DNA of 64,000 nt from contig CALESJ010000027.1 of the NCBI GenBank assembly GCA_937907025.1, positions 124,001 to 188,000 on the forward strand. Reading direction: 5' to 3'. Numbering within the stretch: the stretch's first letter is position 1; the number at the start of each line of letters is the position of its first letter. The notes below the pieces were generated by a model. That model was given only the letters and a program-made list of their open reading frames with translations, was not told the DNA's origin and made no database searches. Of this stretch, positions 43,397-52,859 are shown piece by piece. The DNA is from an uncultured Faecalibacterium sp. GTDB taxonomy: Bacteria; Bacillota; Clostridia; Oscillospirales; Ruminococcaceae. The position numbers and the translations under genes are program-made.

Positions 43397-44551
43397 TCAT
43401 TTGCCCTCCTTCTTGGTCTGTGCAGCCGGTTCGGCATTGGCGTTCGGGGTATCCTTGTCGGCGTGGAGCTTCTTGTTGATCACGCCGCGGAACAGCATGG
43501 CGAAAGCGCACAGGTAGATGATGATACCGGAGATCAGGTCGGCGATCTCGGTGGGGAAATACTTGGTGGGCAGGAAGCTGCCGCCTACCGTAATGTGAGA
43601 GATAAACAGCGAAGAGAAGATGGTGCCGATGGGGTTGGAAGCAGCCAGCAAGGCCGTAGCGATGCCGTTGAAGCCCATGGCCGGCAGGCTGGTGGTGTTC
43701 AGGGGATTCCACTCGGCGCCCGCAGACAGGTACAGCAGCCCGGCGCCAAAACCGGCCAGTGCGCCCGCGATGGTCATGGAGAGGATGATGTTTTTCTTCT
43801 CGTTGATACCGGCGTAGCGGGCGGCATTCTTGTTCAGGCCCACCGCCTTGAGTTCATAGCCGAAGGTCGTCTTTTCCAGGATGACCCACACCACGATGGC
43901 CGCCACAATGGCCAGGAAAATGGCGATGGTGGTGCTGGGGGTGTGGAACAGGTCGGACATACCACAGGACGGAATCAGCGCGCCGGGTGCCTTGTCCGCC
44001 AGTTTCCAGGTGCGGGTGTTGTTGGCGTCGTACATGGCGCCGGTGCCGCGGGCATAAATGATCTCATTGACCATATACAGGCCGATCCAGTTGAACATGA
44101 TGGAGGTGATGACCTCGTTGATGTTCAGATACGCCTTGAAGATGCCGGGGATGGCGCCCCAGACCGCACCAAACAGCGCGGAGGCCAGCAGGCAGACGTA
44201 CCAGGGCAGGTTCAGGATCAGCGCACAGTACAGTGCACCGAAGGCACCCAGCGTGTACTGTCCGGCTGCGCCGATGTTGAACAGGCCCGTCTTGAAGGCA
44301 AAAGCCACCGAAAGACCGGTCATGATCAGCGGAGCGGAGTTGGTCAGGGTCTTGCCGACGCCATAGGGGAAGTCATAGAAACCGCCCTGGATGATACGCA
44401 CGAAGCCCTGGTCCCAGGCATGGCCCGGATTGATGATGAACAGGGCCACCAGACCAACCAGAAGGCCGATCACAATACACAGAAGAGCAGCCAGCACGCT
44501 GCTGCTTTTCTGCCGCAGGGACATGCCCAGATTGCTTTTATTGCGGCTCAT
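43397..44551 (-). CDS. Nucleoside ABC transporter permease (NupP/BmpC type)
   Basis: The product has 384 residues. An N-terminal membrane anchor is followed by about nine further hydrophobic segments. The signature [20 protein letters not shown] and the coupling loop [19 protein letters not shown] are typical of nucleoside importers. The C-terminal tail is charged ([19 protein letters not shown]). It lies three bases after the double ATPase gene and is directly followed by the second permease gene. Confidence 0.88.
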   Translation of the reverse strand: MSRNKSNLGMSLRQKSSSVLAALLCIVIGLLVGLVALFIINPGHAWDQGFVRIIQGGFYDFPYGVGKTLTNSAPLIMTGLSVAFAFKTGLFNIGAAGQYTLGAFGALYCALILNLPWYVCLLASALFGAVWGAIPGIFKAYLNINEVITSIMFNWIGLYMVNEIIYARGTGAMYDANNTRTWKLADKAPGALIPSCGMSDLFHTPSTTIAIFLAIVAAIVVWVILEKTTFGYELKAVGLNKNAARYAGINEKKNIILSMTIAGALAGFGAGLLYLSAGAEWNPLNTTSLPAMGFNGIATALLAASNPIGTIFSSLFISHITVGGSFLPTKYFPTEIADLISGIIIYLCAFAMLFRGVINKKLHADKDTPNANAEPAAQTKKEGK

Positions 44552-44554
44552 GGT

Positions 44555-46102
44555 TTACTGCTCCCCCTTTCCCTGCTTTTTGGCACCGGACATATACAGG
44601 CCCAGTTCCTGCACCGTGGTGGTCTTGGGATCAAACTCGCCCACGATCTCGCCCTCATACATCACCAGGATGCGGTCGGACAGATTCATGACCTCGTCCA
44701 GTTCCAGGCTGACCAGCAGAACCGCCTTGCCGCGGTCCCGTTCGCCCACGATCTGTTTGTGGATATACTCAATGGCGCCCACGTCCAGGCCGCGGGTGGG
44801 CTGAACTGCCACCAGCAGCTTGGGGTCCTTATCGATCTCGCGGGCGATGATGGCTTTCTGCTGGTTGCCGCCGGACATGCTGCGGGTGATGGTCAGGCTG
44901 CCTTGGCCGCTGCGCACGTCATACTGCTTGATCAGCCGGTCGGAGTATTCCCGCACAGCCGCCTTGTTGATGAAGCCGCATTTCTGGAACTGGGGTTCCC
45001 AGTACCGCTGCAGGACCATGTTGTTTTCCAGCGAGTAGTCCAGCACCAGGCCGTACTTGTGACGGTCTTCGGGAATATGGCTCATGCCATCCTTGGAGCG
45101 CTGGCGGATGCTGGCATGGGTGATGTCCTGTCCATCCAGGGTGATAGTGCCGTGGGTGACCTTTTCCAGACCGGTAAGTCCGTAAACCAGTTCGTTCTGG
45201 CCGTTGCCCTCGATGCCCGCCAGGCAGACGATCTCGCCGCCGTGCACGTCGAAAGACACATCACGCACGGCGTCCTTCTTGTGGACGCGGCCGGGCACGG
45301 TCATGTTCCGCACCGACAATACCACATTCCCGACCTCGGCCGGAGCCTTTTCCACCTCGAACTGCACGTCACGGCCGACCATCATGCGGGAGAGTTCTTC
45401 CTTGGTGGTGTCGGCAATGTTCACAGTGCCGATACCCTTACCCTTGCGCAGAACGGTACAGCGATCTGCCACCGCCATAATCTCGTTGAGCTTGTGGGTG
45501 ATGAACAGGATGCTCTTCCCTTCCTTCTTGAACCCGCGCATGATATCCATGAGTTCGTCGATCTCCTGCGGGGTCAGGACCGCGGTGGGTTCGTCAAAAA
45601 TCAGGATCTCGTTATCACGGTAGAGCATCTTCAGAATTTCCACGCGCTGCTGCATACCCACCGAAATATCACTGATGAGCGCATCCGGGTCTACGCGCAG
45701 ACCGTATTTTTCGGAAAGTTCCACAACCTTCTTGCGGGCAACTTCCTTTTGCAGGAAACCGGCCTTGCAGGGTTCCACACCCAGCATGATGTTATCCAGC
45801 ACGCTGAAGCATTCCACCAGTTTGAAATGCTGGTGAACCATGCCGATGCCCAGATCGTTGGCCACGTTGGGGTCCTTGATGTTGACCTCTTTGCCGTTCT
45901 TTTTGATGACGCCCTGTTCAGGCTGATACAGACCAAACAATACGCTCATCAGCGTGGATTTGCCCGCGCCGTTTTCGCCCAGAAGGGCGTGGACTTCGCC
46001 CCGGCGCAGCTGCAGAGTCACATCATCATTGGCCTTGATGCCAGGGAATTCCTTGGTGATGTGAAGCATCTCAATTACGAAATCCTCTGCCAATCTGCTC
46101 AC
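44555..46102 (-). CDS. Nucleoside ABC transporter ATP-binding protein, two ATPase domains (NupO type)
   Basis: The product has 515 residues. The first ATPase domain carries Walker [10 protein letters not shown] and signature [14 protein letters not shown]. The second has a degenerate Walker A ([10 protein letters not shown]) and signature [13 protein letters not shown], as usual for sugar and nucleoside importers. Translation may begin at the GTG at 46102 or, better spaced from AAAGGAG, at the TTG at 46093. It has its own promoter (46132-46160) and is separated from the lipoprotein gene by a terminator. Confidence 0.9.
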   Translation of the reverse strand: MSRLAEDFVIEMLHITKEFPGIKANDDVTLQLRRGEVHALLGENGAGKSTLMSVLFGLYQPEQGVIKKNGKEVNIKDPNVANDLGIGMVHQHFKLVECFSVLDNIMLGVEPCKAGFLQKEVARKKVVELSEKYGLRVDPDALISDISVGMQQRVEILKMLYRDNEILIFDEPTAVLTPQEIDELMDIMRGFKKEGKSILFITHKLNEIMAVADRCTVLRKGKGIGTVNIADTTKEELSRMMVGRDVQFEVEKAPAEVGNVVLSVRNMTVPGRVHKKDAVRDVSFDVHGGEIVCLAGIEGNGQNELVYGLTGLEKVTHGTITLDGQDITHASIRQRSKDGMSHIPEDRHKYGLVLDYSLENNMVLQRYWEPQFQKCGFINKAAVREYSDRLIKQYDVRSGQGSLTITRSMSGGNQQKAIIAREIDKDPKLLVAVQPTRGLDVGAIEYIHKQIVGERDRGKAVLLVSLELDEVMNLSDRILVMYEGEIVGEFDPKTTTVQELGLYMSGAKKQGKGEQ

Positions 46103-46131
46103 GCTCCTTTCAAAAACTGTTTCTTGTGCTC

Positions 46132-46160
46132 ATTATACAATTATTTGTAAATCTTCACAA
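46132..46160 (-). promoter_or_regulatory. Internal promoter in front of the nucleoside ABC ATPase gene
   Basis: On the minus strand, TTGTGA (46160-46155), a 17-base spacer and a perfect TATAAT (46137-46132), about 30 bases before the start. It sits downstream of the terminator that ends the lipoprotein gene. Confidence 0.72.
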
Positions 46161-46205
46161 GTTATTTGATATGCTTTTTTGCAAAAAAACGCGGATTTTG
46201 CATCC

Positions 46206-46247
46206 ACAAAAAAAGCGGCAGACGCCGTATACTGGCGTCCGCCGCTT
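46206..46247 (-). terminator. Terminator behind the first BMP lipoprotein gene
   Basis: On the minus strand AAGCGGCGGACGCC pairs with GGCGTCTGCCGCTT (46247-46213), followed by a run of T. It lies between the lipoprotein gene and the ATPase gene of the same transporter, so it should lower read-through into the membrane components. Confidence 0.85.
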
Positions 46248-46277
46248 GGGTGGTTCTCAGACGATTTGTTTCAGGAA

Positions 46278-47447
46278 TCAGACCTGATAGTCAACCTTGA
46301 CGTAATCGCTGGTGACCGGCTTGGTACCGTCGTCGGAGTTGTTGTCGACAACGATCTCGCCGGAGCGGATCTTCTCGACTTCAGCTTCGTACTCTTCCAC
46401 GGTGAAGGTGGAGAAGTTCCAGCTGTCTTCAGCGGTGGGCAGACCGACGTAGTCGCCTTCCTGCAGGCCGTAAACACCGTTGGTGCCGGCGATGGTATCC
46501 CAGGTACCGGCGGCCACATGCTCCAGAGCGTCGGTAACGCCTTCGCTCAGGCCCTTCATGGCGGAGGTCAGGAACGGGTTGTAGCTGTACTTGCCAGCTT
46601 CAACGTCTTCCACGCCGATGTAGTTCTGGTCGACGTCAACGCCGATGACCTTGCCGTTGTACTTGACAGCTGCTTCCACAGCGCTGGTGTAGATACCGCC
46701 GCCGCAGGCAAAGACAGCCTGGGTGCCGGCAGAGTACCAGCTCTCCATCTTGGCGGTGATGTCGGCGCTGCCGGAGAAGGAGCCGCCGTACCAGTAGTTG
46801 ATGTTGACGTTGGTGCCCATCTCCTGCGCAGCAGCGTCAGCGCCCTGCACGAAGCCGTAACCGAAGCGGATAACGGCGGGGACAGCCATGCCGCCCAGGA
46901 AGCCCAGCTCGGTCAGGCCGTCCTTGACAGCGGCGTAACCGGCCAGGTAGCCAGCCTGCTCTTCCTTATAGGTGATGCAGTACACGTTGGCGGGGATGGT
47001 TTCGGTGCCGATGTCGCCCACGGTCACGTCCACGGCAATGAAGTGGACATCGGGATACTCGGTGGCAGCCCAGGCCAGAGAAGGACCATACAGGTAGCCA
47101 ACGCAGACCACGGTGTTGGCGCCGTCGTTGACAGCGTTGCGGATCAGGGTCTGGCGATCCTCATCGTTGGCATCTTCGCTCGGCGGCAGGTAGTAGTTGG
47201 TTTCGATGCCGTTGGCTTCGCCGTAAGCTTCCACGGCAGTCCAGCAGCCCTGGTTGAAGCTCTCGTCATCGATGGTGCCCACGTCGCAGACCTGGGCGAT
47301 ACCGGTGATTTCGGAGGAAGCGGCAGCGCCTTCGGCAGTGGCACCGGTTTCGGTGGTGCCGGCCTTGCTGCTGCTGTCGGTGGAGCCGCAGGCTGCCAGG
47401 GACAGCGCCATAACGGCTGCCATGCTCAGCGAAAGAATTCTTTTCAT
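46278..47447 (-). CDS. BMP-family nucleoside-binding lipoprotein, first copy
   Basis: The product has 389 residues. A lipoprotein signal (MKRILSLSMAAVMALSLAAC, lipobox LAAC) is followed by a Ser/Thr/Ala-rich linker and the BMP domain (GTIDDESFNQGCWTAVEAYG, VHFIAVDVTVGD, ACGGGIYTSAVEAA and VIGVDVDQNY). It should capture nucleosides outside the cell for the ABC importer encoded next. AAAGGAGAG precedes the ATG at 47447. Its leader holds a terminator hairpin directly behind the promoter. Confidence 0.92.
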   Translation of the reverse strand: MKRILSLSMAAVMALSLAACGSTDSSSKAGTTETGATAEGAAASSEITGIAQVCDVGTIDDESFNQGCWTAVEAYGEANGIETNYYLPPSEDANDEDRQTLIRNAVNDGANTVVCVGYLYGPSLAWAATEYPDVHFIAVDVTVGDIGTETIPANVYCITYKEEQAGYLAGYAAVKDGLTELGFLGGMAVPAVIRFGYGFVQGADAAAQEMGTNVNINYWYGGSFSGSADITAKMESWYSAGTQAVFACGGGIYTSAVEAAVKYNGKVIGVDVDQNYIGVEDVEAGKYSYNPFLTSAMKGLSEGVTDALEHVAAGTWDTIAGTNGVYGLQEGDYVGLPTAEDSWNFSTFTVEEYEAEVEKIRSGEIVVDNNSDDGTKPVTSDYVKVDYQV

Positions 47448-47480
47448 CTTGGTACTCTCCTTTTTCGTTTGGAAAAGGTC

Positions 47481-47523
47481 AAAATAAAAACGGGCACATG
47501 CGTGCATAACACCGCAGTGCCCG
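47481..47523 (-). terminator. Leader terminator or attenuator in front of the BMP lipoprotein gene
   Basis: On the minus strand CGGGCAC (47523-47517 as GTGCCCG on plus) and its partner at 47497-47491 form a stem, followed by TTTTTATTTT (47490-47481). The promoter at 47536-47564 lies immediately upstream and the gene start 34 bases downstream. The hairpin both ends the preceding operon and must be passed by transcripts of this promoter. Confidence 0.72.
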
Positions 47524-47535
47524 CCTGACAGCTTC

Positions 47536-47564
47536 AGTATACTTGATTTATTCGTTTTTTTCAA
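47536..47564 (-). promoter_or_regulatory. Promoter of the first BMP lipoprotein gene
   Basis: On the minus strand TTGAAA (47564-47559), a 17-base spacer and TATACT (47541-47536). The expected transcript start is near 47529, about six bases before the leader hairpin. Confidence 0.75.
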
Positions 47565-47611
47565 TGGAAAAAGTAACGAAATCACATTACAAAAGCATAA
47601 CAAAACGCCAA

Positions 47612-48799
47612 TTATCCCAAAACATCCACAGCCACATTGGGAGTTTCCGGCAGAGTGGAGGCGTCCGACAGCCGTTCCACCTTGGTCACACTGTCGTGCA
47701 GGTTTTTGTAGATTCTTTCGTACTCACGCTGGCTGAAATCCGTCATGCGCCAGTTGACCTGCGGCAGCCCGATGGAGTTTTCGGCCGCGCCGATGCGGGT
47801 GGTAATGCCGGCGGCAGTTCCCCATCCGCCGGTGCTGAAGTAGGTGTACAGCGCACGCTGAACAGCACCGGAATAGTTCTTCATTGCACTGGTCAGTACC
47901 AGATCACTGGTACTGGTGCTGTCCCAGTCGGTGCCGATCACGACGGCACCGGTGCCCTGAGCCGCATCCAGGCAGCTCTGGAGCGTGCCTTTTCCGGCTG
48001 CCATGACGGCCTGAACACCATCATCGTACCATTCGCTCATGCGCTGGGACACAATATCGGCAGCATTCTCACTGCCCACATACCACACTTCCATACTGGC
48101 CTGCACGCCCTGGCTCTGGGCAGCAGCATCCACGCCCTGCAAAAAGCCGTTGCAGTAGCGCACGGTATCGGGCATGGCTTCGGCGCCTACAAATCCCAGT
48201 TTGGTCCGGCCATCCATGACCGCCGCATATCCGGCCAGATACCCGGCCTCCTCTTCGCTGAACATGATGCAATGGGTATTGGATGCGGTCTGGTAGGAGG
48301 TATAGTCCTCTGTATGCGGTTCCCCGTCAAAGGACAGGAACGGCACCGACGAATGATCATTCTGGATGCTGTACAGTGCAGCCGCCATATCATCCCCGCG
48401 GCAGACGACCATGGCAGCACCGCTCTCCGCAGCCGTGCGCAGGGCACTCTGGCGGGACTCGATGGAGTCTTCCTCGGTCTGGTACAGCTGAGCGGTATAG
48501 CCGAAGGTATCGGCAAAGGTCTGCACGCCGTGCCACAGTGCGGCATCGGGGCCTGTTTCGGTCCCGTCGGTGTCCGCCACGAAAGCCACCACAGCGCCCT
48601 GGCCGTTCAGCGTCGTCGTGCTGTCCACGTCAAACACATACAGGCTGTCATCCACAAGGGGGGATTCCTCCACGACCTGTGCTCCCGACGAGGAGGATGA
48701 AGGCACTGCCGAGCAGGCACACAGGGAAACGGCAAGCAGGCCGCAGACAGCCGCAGTCAGCTTGTGACGGATGTTACGAAAACGCGGGTACTGATACAT
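47612..48799 (-). CDS. BMP-family nucleoside-binding lipoprotein, second, divergent copy
   Basis: The product has 395 residues. The signal region contains the lipobox-like VSLCACS, then a Ser-rich linker. The BMP fold is recognisable (EEEAGYLAGYAAVMDGRTKLGFVG, GFLQGVDAAAQSQGV and VVIGTDWDSTSTSDLVLTSAMK), but identity to the first copy is modest. It lies between cdd and the first lipoprotein gene, so the locus has two binding proteins for one set of permeases. They may differ in ligand, or one may act as a sensor. Confidence 0.82.
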   Translation of the reverse strand: MYQYPRFRNIRHKLTAAVCGLLAVSLCACSAVPSSSSSGAQVVEESPLVDDSLYVFDVDSTTTLNGQGAVVAFVADTDGTETGPDAALWHGVQTFADTFGYTAQLYQTEEDSIESRQSALRTAAESGAAMVVCRGDDMAAALYSIQNDHSSVPFLSFDGEPHTEDYTSYQTASNTHCIMFSEEEAGYLAGYAAVMDGRTKLGFVGAEAMPDTVRYCNGFLQGVDAAAQSQGVQASMEVWYVGSENAADIVSQRMSEWYDDGVQAVMAAGKGTLQSCLDAAQGTGAVVIGTDWDSTSTSDLVLTSAMKNYSGAVQRALYTYFSTGGWGTAAGITTRIGAAENSIGLPQVNWRMTDFSQREYERIYKNLHDSVTKVERLSDASTLPETPNVAVDVLG

Positions 48800-48817
48800 A
48801 GATACAGAAAACTCCTT

Positions 48818-49261
48818 TTAGTCGGGGTCCATCTCCAGATTTTTCGGGCCGAAGCCATAAGGCAGGAGCTCGCCGAGGGTCGTTTCGATATAATCGTCCT
48901 CGCTCCTGGCCATGATCACAATCAGGGACGGACCGCCGAATTCATACAATGCCTGCCGGCAGACGCCGCACGGGCCGGTGACCAGCTCGTTGGTTTTGCC
49001 CTCCAGGCTGCCTACAATGGCAATGGCGGAAAAGCGGGTTTCCCCTTCGCTGACCGCCTTGAACAGGGCGGTGCGCTCGGCACAGTTGGTGGGGGTGTAA
49101 CCGGCGTTTTCAATGTTGCAGCCGGTAAACACCTTTCCGTTCCTGGCCAGCAGCGCCGCCCCCACCCGGAAATGGGAATACGGCGTATAGGCAAACTTCC
49201 GGGCCGCAAAAGCCGCACGAATCAGTTCTTTGCGGGTTTCGGCCGTCAGTTCGGCGCTCAC
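48818..49261 (-). CDS. cdd: Cytidine deaminase
   Basis: The 147-residue zinc enzyme converts cytidine and deoxycytidine to uridine and deoxyuridine. The zinc site is complete: CAERTALF (Cys and catalytic Glu) and PCGVCRQALYEF (two Cys). YTPYSHFRVGAALLA is the typical substrate loop. Its start overlaps the deoD stop by four bases. The uridine it makes can be split by the pyrimidine phosphorylase of the same locus. Confidence 0.94.
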   Translation of the reverse strand: MSAELTAETRKELIRAAFAARKFAYTPYSHFRVGAALLARNGKVFTGCNIENAGYTPTNCAERTALFKAVSEGETRFSAIAIVGSLEGKTNELVTGPCGVCRQALYEFGGPSLIVIMARSEDDYIETTLGELLPYGFGPKNLEMDPD

Positions 49262-49977
49262 AGTTCAGCTCCCAGGGCCACCTTCATCATGGCGGTGAAG
49301 CTGGTCTGCCGCTGCTCGGCGGTGGTGATTTCGGGCGAAACAAAGCTGTCCGAAATGGTCAGCAGGCAGGCAGCATTCTTGCCCAGGACCTTGGCGTTAT
49401 GGAACAGCGCAAAGCTCTCCATCTCCACGGCCAGGCAGCCTTTTTCGTCCCGCAGGCGTTCCCAGTAGGTCGGCTTGGCGTCGGAGGCTTCCCGATAGAA
49501 CACATCGGAGGAATGAATCACACCCTCGATCAGCGGAATATTCTGGGCGGCAGCGCTGCGGCGCAGGGCTTCATTCAGTGCTTCGCTGGGACGCTGGATG
49601 TCGTCGGTATCGCCGGACTGGGTCACGGCATAATTGCTTTCGGAATAGGCACCGGTGGACAGCAGCACATCAAACAGCTTGGCCTTGTCGGTGTAGGAAC
49701 CGGCGGAACCGATGCGGATGATGTTTTCCACCCCGTACTGGGTATACAGCTCATAGGAATAGATGCCGATGGACGGCATGCCCATGCCGCTGCCCATCAC
49801 ACTGACGGGGCGGCCCTGGTAGGTGCCGGTATAGCCCAGCATGCCCCGGACGTCGGTGACAAGGCGGGGATTTTCGAGGAAGGTCTCGGCAATGAATTTG
49901 GCGCGCAGCGGGTCGCCGGGCATCAGGACTGTGCGGGCGAAATCGCCTTTTTCGGCGCGGTTATGGGGGGTAGACAT
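49258..49977 (-). CDS. deoD: Purine-nucleoside phosphorylase, DeoD type
   Basis: The 239-residue enzyme cleaves purine nucleosides with phosphate; the type is hexameric. Motifs: MPGDPLRAKFIAETFLE, the GSGMGMPSIGIYSYEL segment, RIGSAGSYTD and VEMESFALFHNAK, with ISDSF near the end. AAAGGAGA precedes the ATG. It is the first gene of the nucleoside locus and is divergent from the radical SAM gene. TATACT on the minus strand at about 50052-50057 is a possible -10. Confidence 0.94.
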   Translation of the reverse strand: MSTPHNRAEKGDFARTVLMPGDPLRAKFIAETFLENPRLVTDVRGMLGYTGTYQGRPVSVMGSGMGMPSIGIYSYELYTQYGVENIIRIGSAGSYTDKAKLFDVLLSTGAYSESNYAVTQSGDTDDIQRPSEALNEALRRSAAAQNIPLIEGVIHSSDVFYREASDAKPTYWERLRDEKGCLAVEMESFALFHNAKVLGKNAACLLTISDSFVSPEITTAEQRQTSFTAMMKVALGAEL

Positions 49978-50126
49978 AGCGGATCTCCTTTTGTTTCGTG
50001 TGTATGCGGTTTTTTCGGTCCAGCGAGGGACTTCACCGCCTGGTTCTTATTAGTATACCACATTTTGCCGTTTTGTGCTAAACTGTTTATCAAAAGACGA
50101 TGTTTTTCACAAAGGAGATTGTGTTC

Positions 50127-51044
50127 ATGCCCGATTTGCCAAATTGCTGCCGTCTGTGCCCTCGAGCCTGCGGGGCTGACCGCGCCGCCGGGAAAACCGG
50201 TATCTGCGGTGCCGGGGATACCCTGCGCGTGGCCCGCGCGGCGCTGCACCACTGGGAAGAGCCCTGTCTGAGCGGCGACCCCGATGCCCCCACCGGAAGC
50301 GGCACTGTGTTCTTTACCGGATGCGCCCTGGGCTGCTGCTACTGCCAGAACTATGCCATCAGCCAGCAGGGGCTGGGCAAGGACATTGACGAAACCCGCC
50401 TGGCCCGGATTTTCCTAGAGCTTCAGGAGAAAGGTGCCCGGAACATCAACCTGGTCACCGCCACCCAGTGGCTGCCCTGGGTAACGGCCGCTCTGGATGA
50501 GGCGCGCCGCCGGGGACTGCATCTGCCGGTGGTATACAACACCGGCGGATATGAAACAGCGGAAACCGTCCGGGCGCTGGAACCGTATGTGGACATCTGG
50601 CTCACCGATTACAAGTATGCCTCCCCTGCCCTGGCGGCGGAATTGTCCCGGGCGCAAGACTACCCCGCCGTGGCGGACGCCGCGCTCTGCCTGATGCTGC
50701 GGCAAACCGGCGCCCCGGTATTCGACAAGGACGGCTACTTGCAGCGCGGTGTGATCGTGCGGCACCTGGCCCTGCCCGGGCATGTGGAGGACAGCCTGAC
50801 TGTACTGCGTCGGCTGGCAGCAATCCGGCAGGAAACCGGCATCCCGTTCCTGACCAGCCTGATGAGCCAGTTCACCCCCTTCTACCACGCGGACGAACAC
50901 GGGCTGGGGCGGCGCATTACCAGCTATGAGTATCGCAAAGTGGTCAATGAGGCCATCACCCTGGGCCTGACCGAAGGATACATGCAGGAAAAGAGCAGCG
51001 CCCGGGAAGAATATACCCCGCCGTTTGATCTGGAAGGCGTCTGA
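50127..51044 (+). CDS. Radical SAM protein, PflA-like activase family
   Basis: The product has 305 residues. The N-terminal Cys-rich segment CCRLCPRACGADR is followed by the radical SAM motif CALGCCYCQNYAIS (CxxxCxxC, positions about 63-70). The later parts (NLVTATQWLPWV, VDIWLTDYKYA, GVIVRHLALPGH) fit the PflX/AmmeMemoRadiSam-related activase group. The start at 50127 (MPDLPNCC) is set by AAAGGAG. No glycyl radical enzyme is nearby, so the substrate is unknown. A strong terminator follows. Confidence 0.82.
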   Translation: MPDLPNCCRLCPRACGADRAAGKTGICGAGDTLRVARAALHHWEEPCLSGDPDAPTGSGTVFFTGCALGCCYCQNYAISQQGLGKDIDETRLARIFLELQEKGARNINLVTATQWLPWVTAALDEARRRGLHLPVVYNTGGYETAETVRALEPYVDIWLTDYKYASPALAAELSRAQDYPAVADAALCLMLRQTGAPVFDKDGYLQRGVIVRHLALPGHVEDSLTVLRRLAAIRQETGIPFLTSLMSQFTPFYHADEHGLGRRITSYEYRKVVNEAITLGLTEGYMQEKSSAREEYTPPFDLEGV

Positions 51045-51102
51045 TACAGGGATGGCTTTTTTCTGACCTTTCCCTCCGGGCCGCCATTTTTACAGAGTAT
51101 GC

Positions 51103-51141
51103 AAAAGAGGAAGTCTGCTTTCGGGCAGGCTTCCTCTTTTT
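51103..51141. terminator. Bidirectional terminator between the radical SAM and GNAT genes
   Basis: AAAAGAGGAAGTCTGC and GCAGGCTTCCTCTTTTT form the stem with one mismatch. A and T runs lie on both sides between the convergent genes. Confidence 0.85.
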
Positions 51142-51158
51142 ATTCAGGTCTAAAATAT

Positions 51159-51953
51159 TCAGTTCATCATAGCCCAGCCGCCCACCTCGGTGAATCCCAC
51201 CCGGTGGTAGATGCGCCCGGCTGCGGGGTTGTCATAGAACAGGCAGAGAAACTCCCGTCCCTGGGCAAAACTGCGGCGGCAGAGTTCCGCCACCACGGCA
51301 CTGGCATAGCCATGGCTGCGCTCGTCGGGTCGGGTGGCCACCCCCACCACCATGGCACTGCGGCTGCTGGCCGCGGTTGTCTGGGCGGTAGAAACAAGGT
51401 GTTCCCCTTTGAACGCTCCCATCATCATGCCGCCGCATTTCCAGCACTGGGCCAGCTGTTCCCGTTCCTGCTCCTCGCCGTGATAGGCATCGGAAAATTC
51501 CTCGATTCCTCGCAAAAGAGCCAGGGTCTGATCCAGGTCTTCCGGGCCCAGTTCCCGCACAGTGACTCCGGTGGGGCACTGCGCCGCAAAAGCCGGATCC
51601 ACAGCGTTGCACCGGCTCATATAGGTAAGTTCACACTTTTTCCCGGGAAAATACGGAACCAGACGGTCCAGCAGTTCCTTTTTTCCGCTGATGCCATCCA
51701 CCTTGCGACCCCGCAGGAATTCGGCGGCAGCCGCTGCATCGTAATCGGGACTTTGGCTGTACAAAATATAACTGTCAAAATATTGCAGGAACAGGAAGTT
51801 CCAGCCTTCCCGGCCGGGTTGGACCCACACCTGCACGGGGGCCTTGTCCACCCCCACGGTTTCCACGTCACCGTAAATGAACAGATTGATCTCGGGCTCG
51901 GCGGCTATATAGGCAAGGATCGCTTGCCGATCGGCTTCGGTACAGCGCTGCAT
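51159..51953 (-). CDS. GNAT-family N-acetyltransferase
   Basis: The product has 264 residues. The C-terminal half carries the GNAT acetyl-CoA site (VVGVATRPDERSHGYASAVVAELC) and a final FYDNPAAGRIYHRVGFTEVG typical of the FR47-like branch. The N-terminal half is a second, less conserved acyltransferase-like domain. The substrate is unknown. It is the last gene of the minus-strand group with the NYN and RlmL-type genes. Confidence 0.8.
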   Translation of the reverse strand: MQRCTEADRQAILAYIAAEPEINLFIYGDVETVGVDKAPVQVWVQPGREGWNFLFLQYFDSYILYSQSPDYDAAAAAEFLRGRKVDGISGKKELLDRLVPYFPGKKCELTYMSRCNAVDPAFAAQCPTGVTVRELGPEDLDQTLALLRGIEEFSDAYHGEEQEREQLAQCWKCGGMMMGAFKGEHLVSTAQTTAASSRSAMVVGVATRPDERSHGYASAVVAELCRRSFAQGREFLCLFYDNPAAGRIYHRVGFTEVGGWAMMN

Positions 51954-51992
51954 GGGCCAGTTCTCCTTATCATGACCGCCGGAACCGGCGGT

Positions 51993-52847
51993 TTACTTTT
52001 TGCGGGCCGTCCGTTTTTTGGAGGCCGGGCGGGACGGCGCCTTGCGGGGCGGATTTTTCTTGTTGGTCGGTTTGGGACGGGGCCGGATGCGCACAAACTG
52101 GATGGGATTTCCGTTGGCCAGAATGCGTTCTTCCACCTCCAGGTCCTGGAAGGAGGCCAGAAATTTGTTCAGGCTCTTGGAACCAAAGTTACGCACATCG
52201 AAGTCCGGATACCGCTTGATGAGCTGATCGCCCACCCGGGAGGTGCGTACCCAGCCGGTGCCGTCGTCCATCTCGTCGATCATGCCGCACACCAGCTTGA
52301 ACACCGAATCCCGGTTGATGGCGGTATCGTCCCCCGCAGCGGCCAGGGCCGCAGCTTCGGCGGCATCAGTGACATTCTGGGACACGGCGGTTTCGGTTTC
52401 ACTGTGGTCGGTATGGTCCAGAATCAGGTCCAGATACTTGAACTGGTCGCATGCCTTGACAAAGGGGCCCAGCGTCTTGCTTTCGCCCATGCCGATGACC
52501 AGTTTTCCGGCCTCTCGCAGGCGGGCCGCCAGACGGGTGAAGTCACTGTCTGAGGAAACGATGCAGAAACCGTCCAGATTGCCGGAATACAGCAGGTCCA
52601 TAGCGTCGATGATCATGGCAGAATCAGTGGCATTTTTGCCGGTGGTGTAGCTGTACTGCTGCATGGGAATGATGGAATTGTTGAGCAGTGCGTCCTTCCA
52701 GCTTTTCAGCCGGGGGTCGCTCCAGTCGCCGTAGATGCGCTTGGCCGTGGCCACGCCGAAAGACGCGGCTTCGTCCAGGATGACCTTGACATATTTGGGC
52801 GAAATATTATCGGCATCAATCAGGATGGCGAGTTTCAGATCTTCCAT
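51993..52847 (-). CDS. NYN-domain ribonuclease-like protein with LOTUS/OST-HTH domain
   Basis: The product has 284 residues. The NYN (PIN-like) domain is at the N-terminus: AILIDADNISPKYV with the first Asp, DSAMIIDAMDLLYSG and IVSSDSDFTRLAARLRE with the metal-binding Asp residues. An OST-HTH/LOTUS domain follows (residues about 180-250, FKLVCGMIDEMDDGTGWVRT), and then a basic Arg/Lys/Pro tail. Likely an RNA-cleaving or RNA-binding protein. It lies 12 bases downstream of the rRNA methyltransferase gene. Confidence 0.85.
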   Translation of the reverse strand: MEDLKLAILIDADNISPKYVKVILDEAASFGVATAKRIYGDWSDPRLKSWKDALLNNSIIPMQQYSYTTGKNATDSAMIIDAMDLLYSGNLDGFCIVSSDSDFTRLAARLREAGKLVIGMGESKTLGPFVKACDQFKYLDLILDHTDHSETETAVSQNVTDAAEAAALAAAGDDTAINRDSVFKLVCGMIDEMDDGTGWVRTSRVGDQLIKRYPDFDVRNFGSKSLNKFLASFQDLEVEERILANGNPIQFVRIRPRPKPTNKKNPPRKAPSRPASKKRTARKK

Positions 52848-52859
52848 CGGGTCCCCTCC

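Noticed and set aside
41044..46150. Very long plus-strand open frames opposite the nucleoside locus
   Set aside because: They are antisense to deo/ABC genes with complete family motifs.
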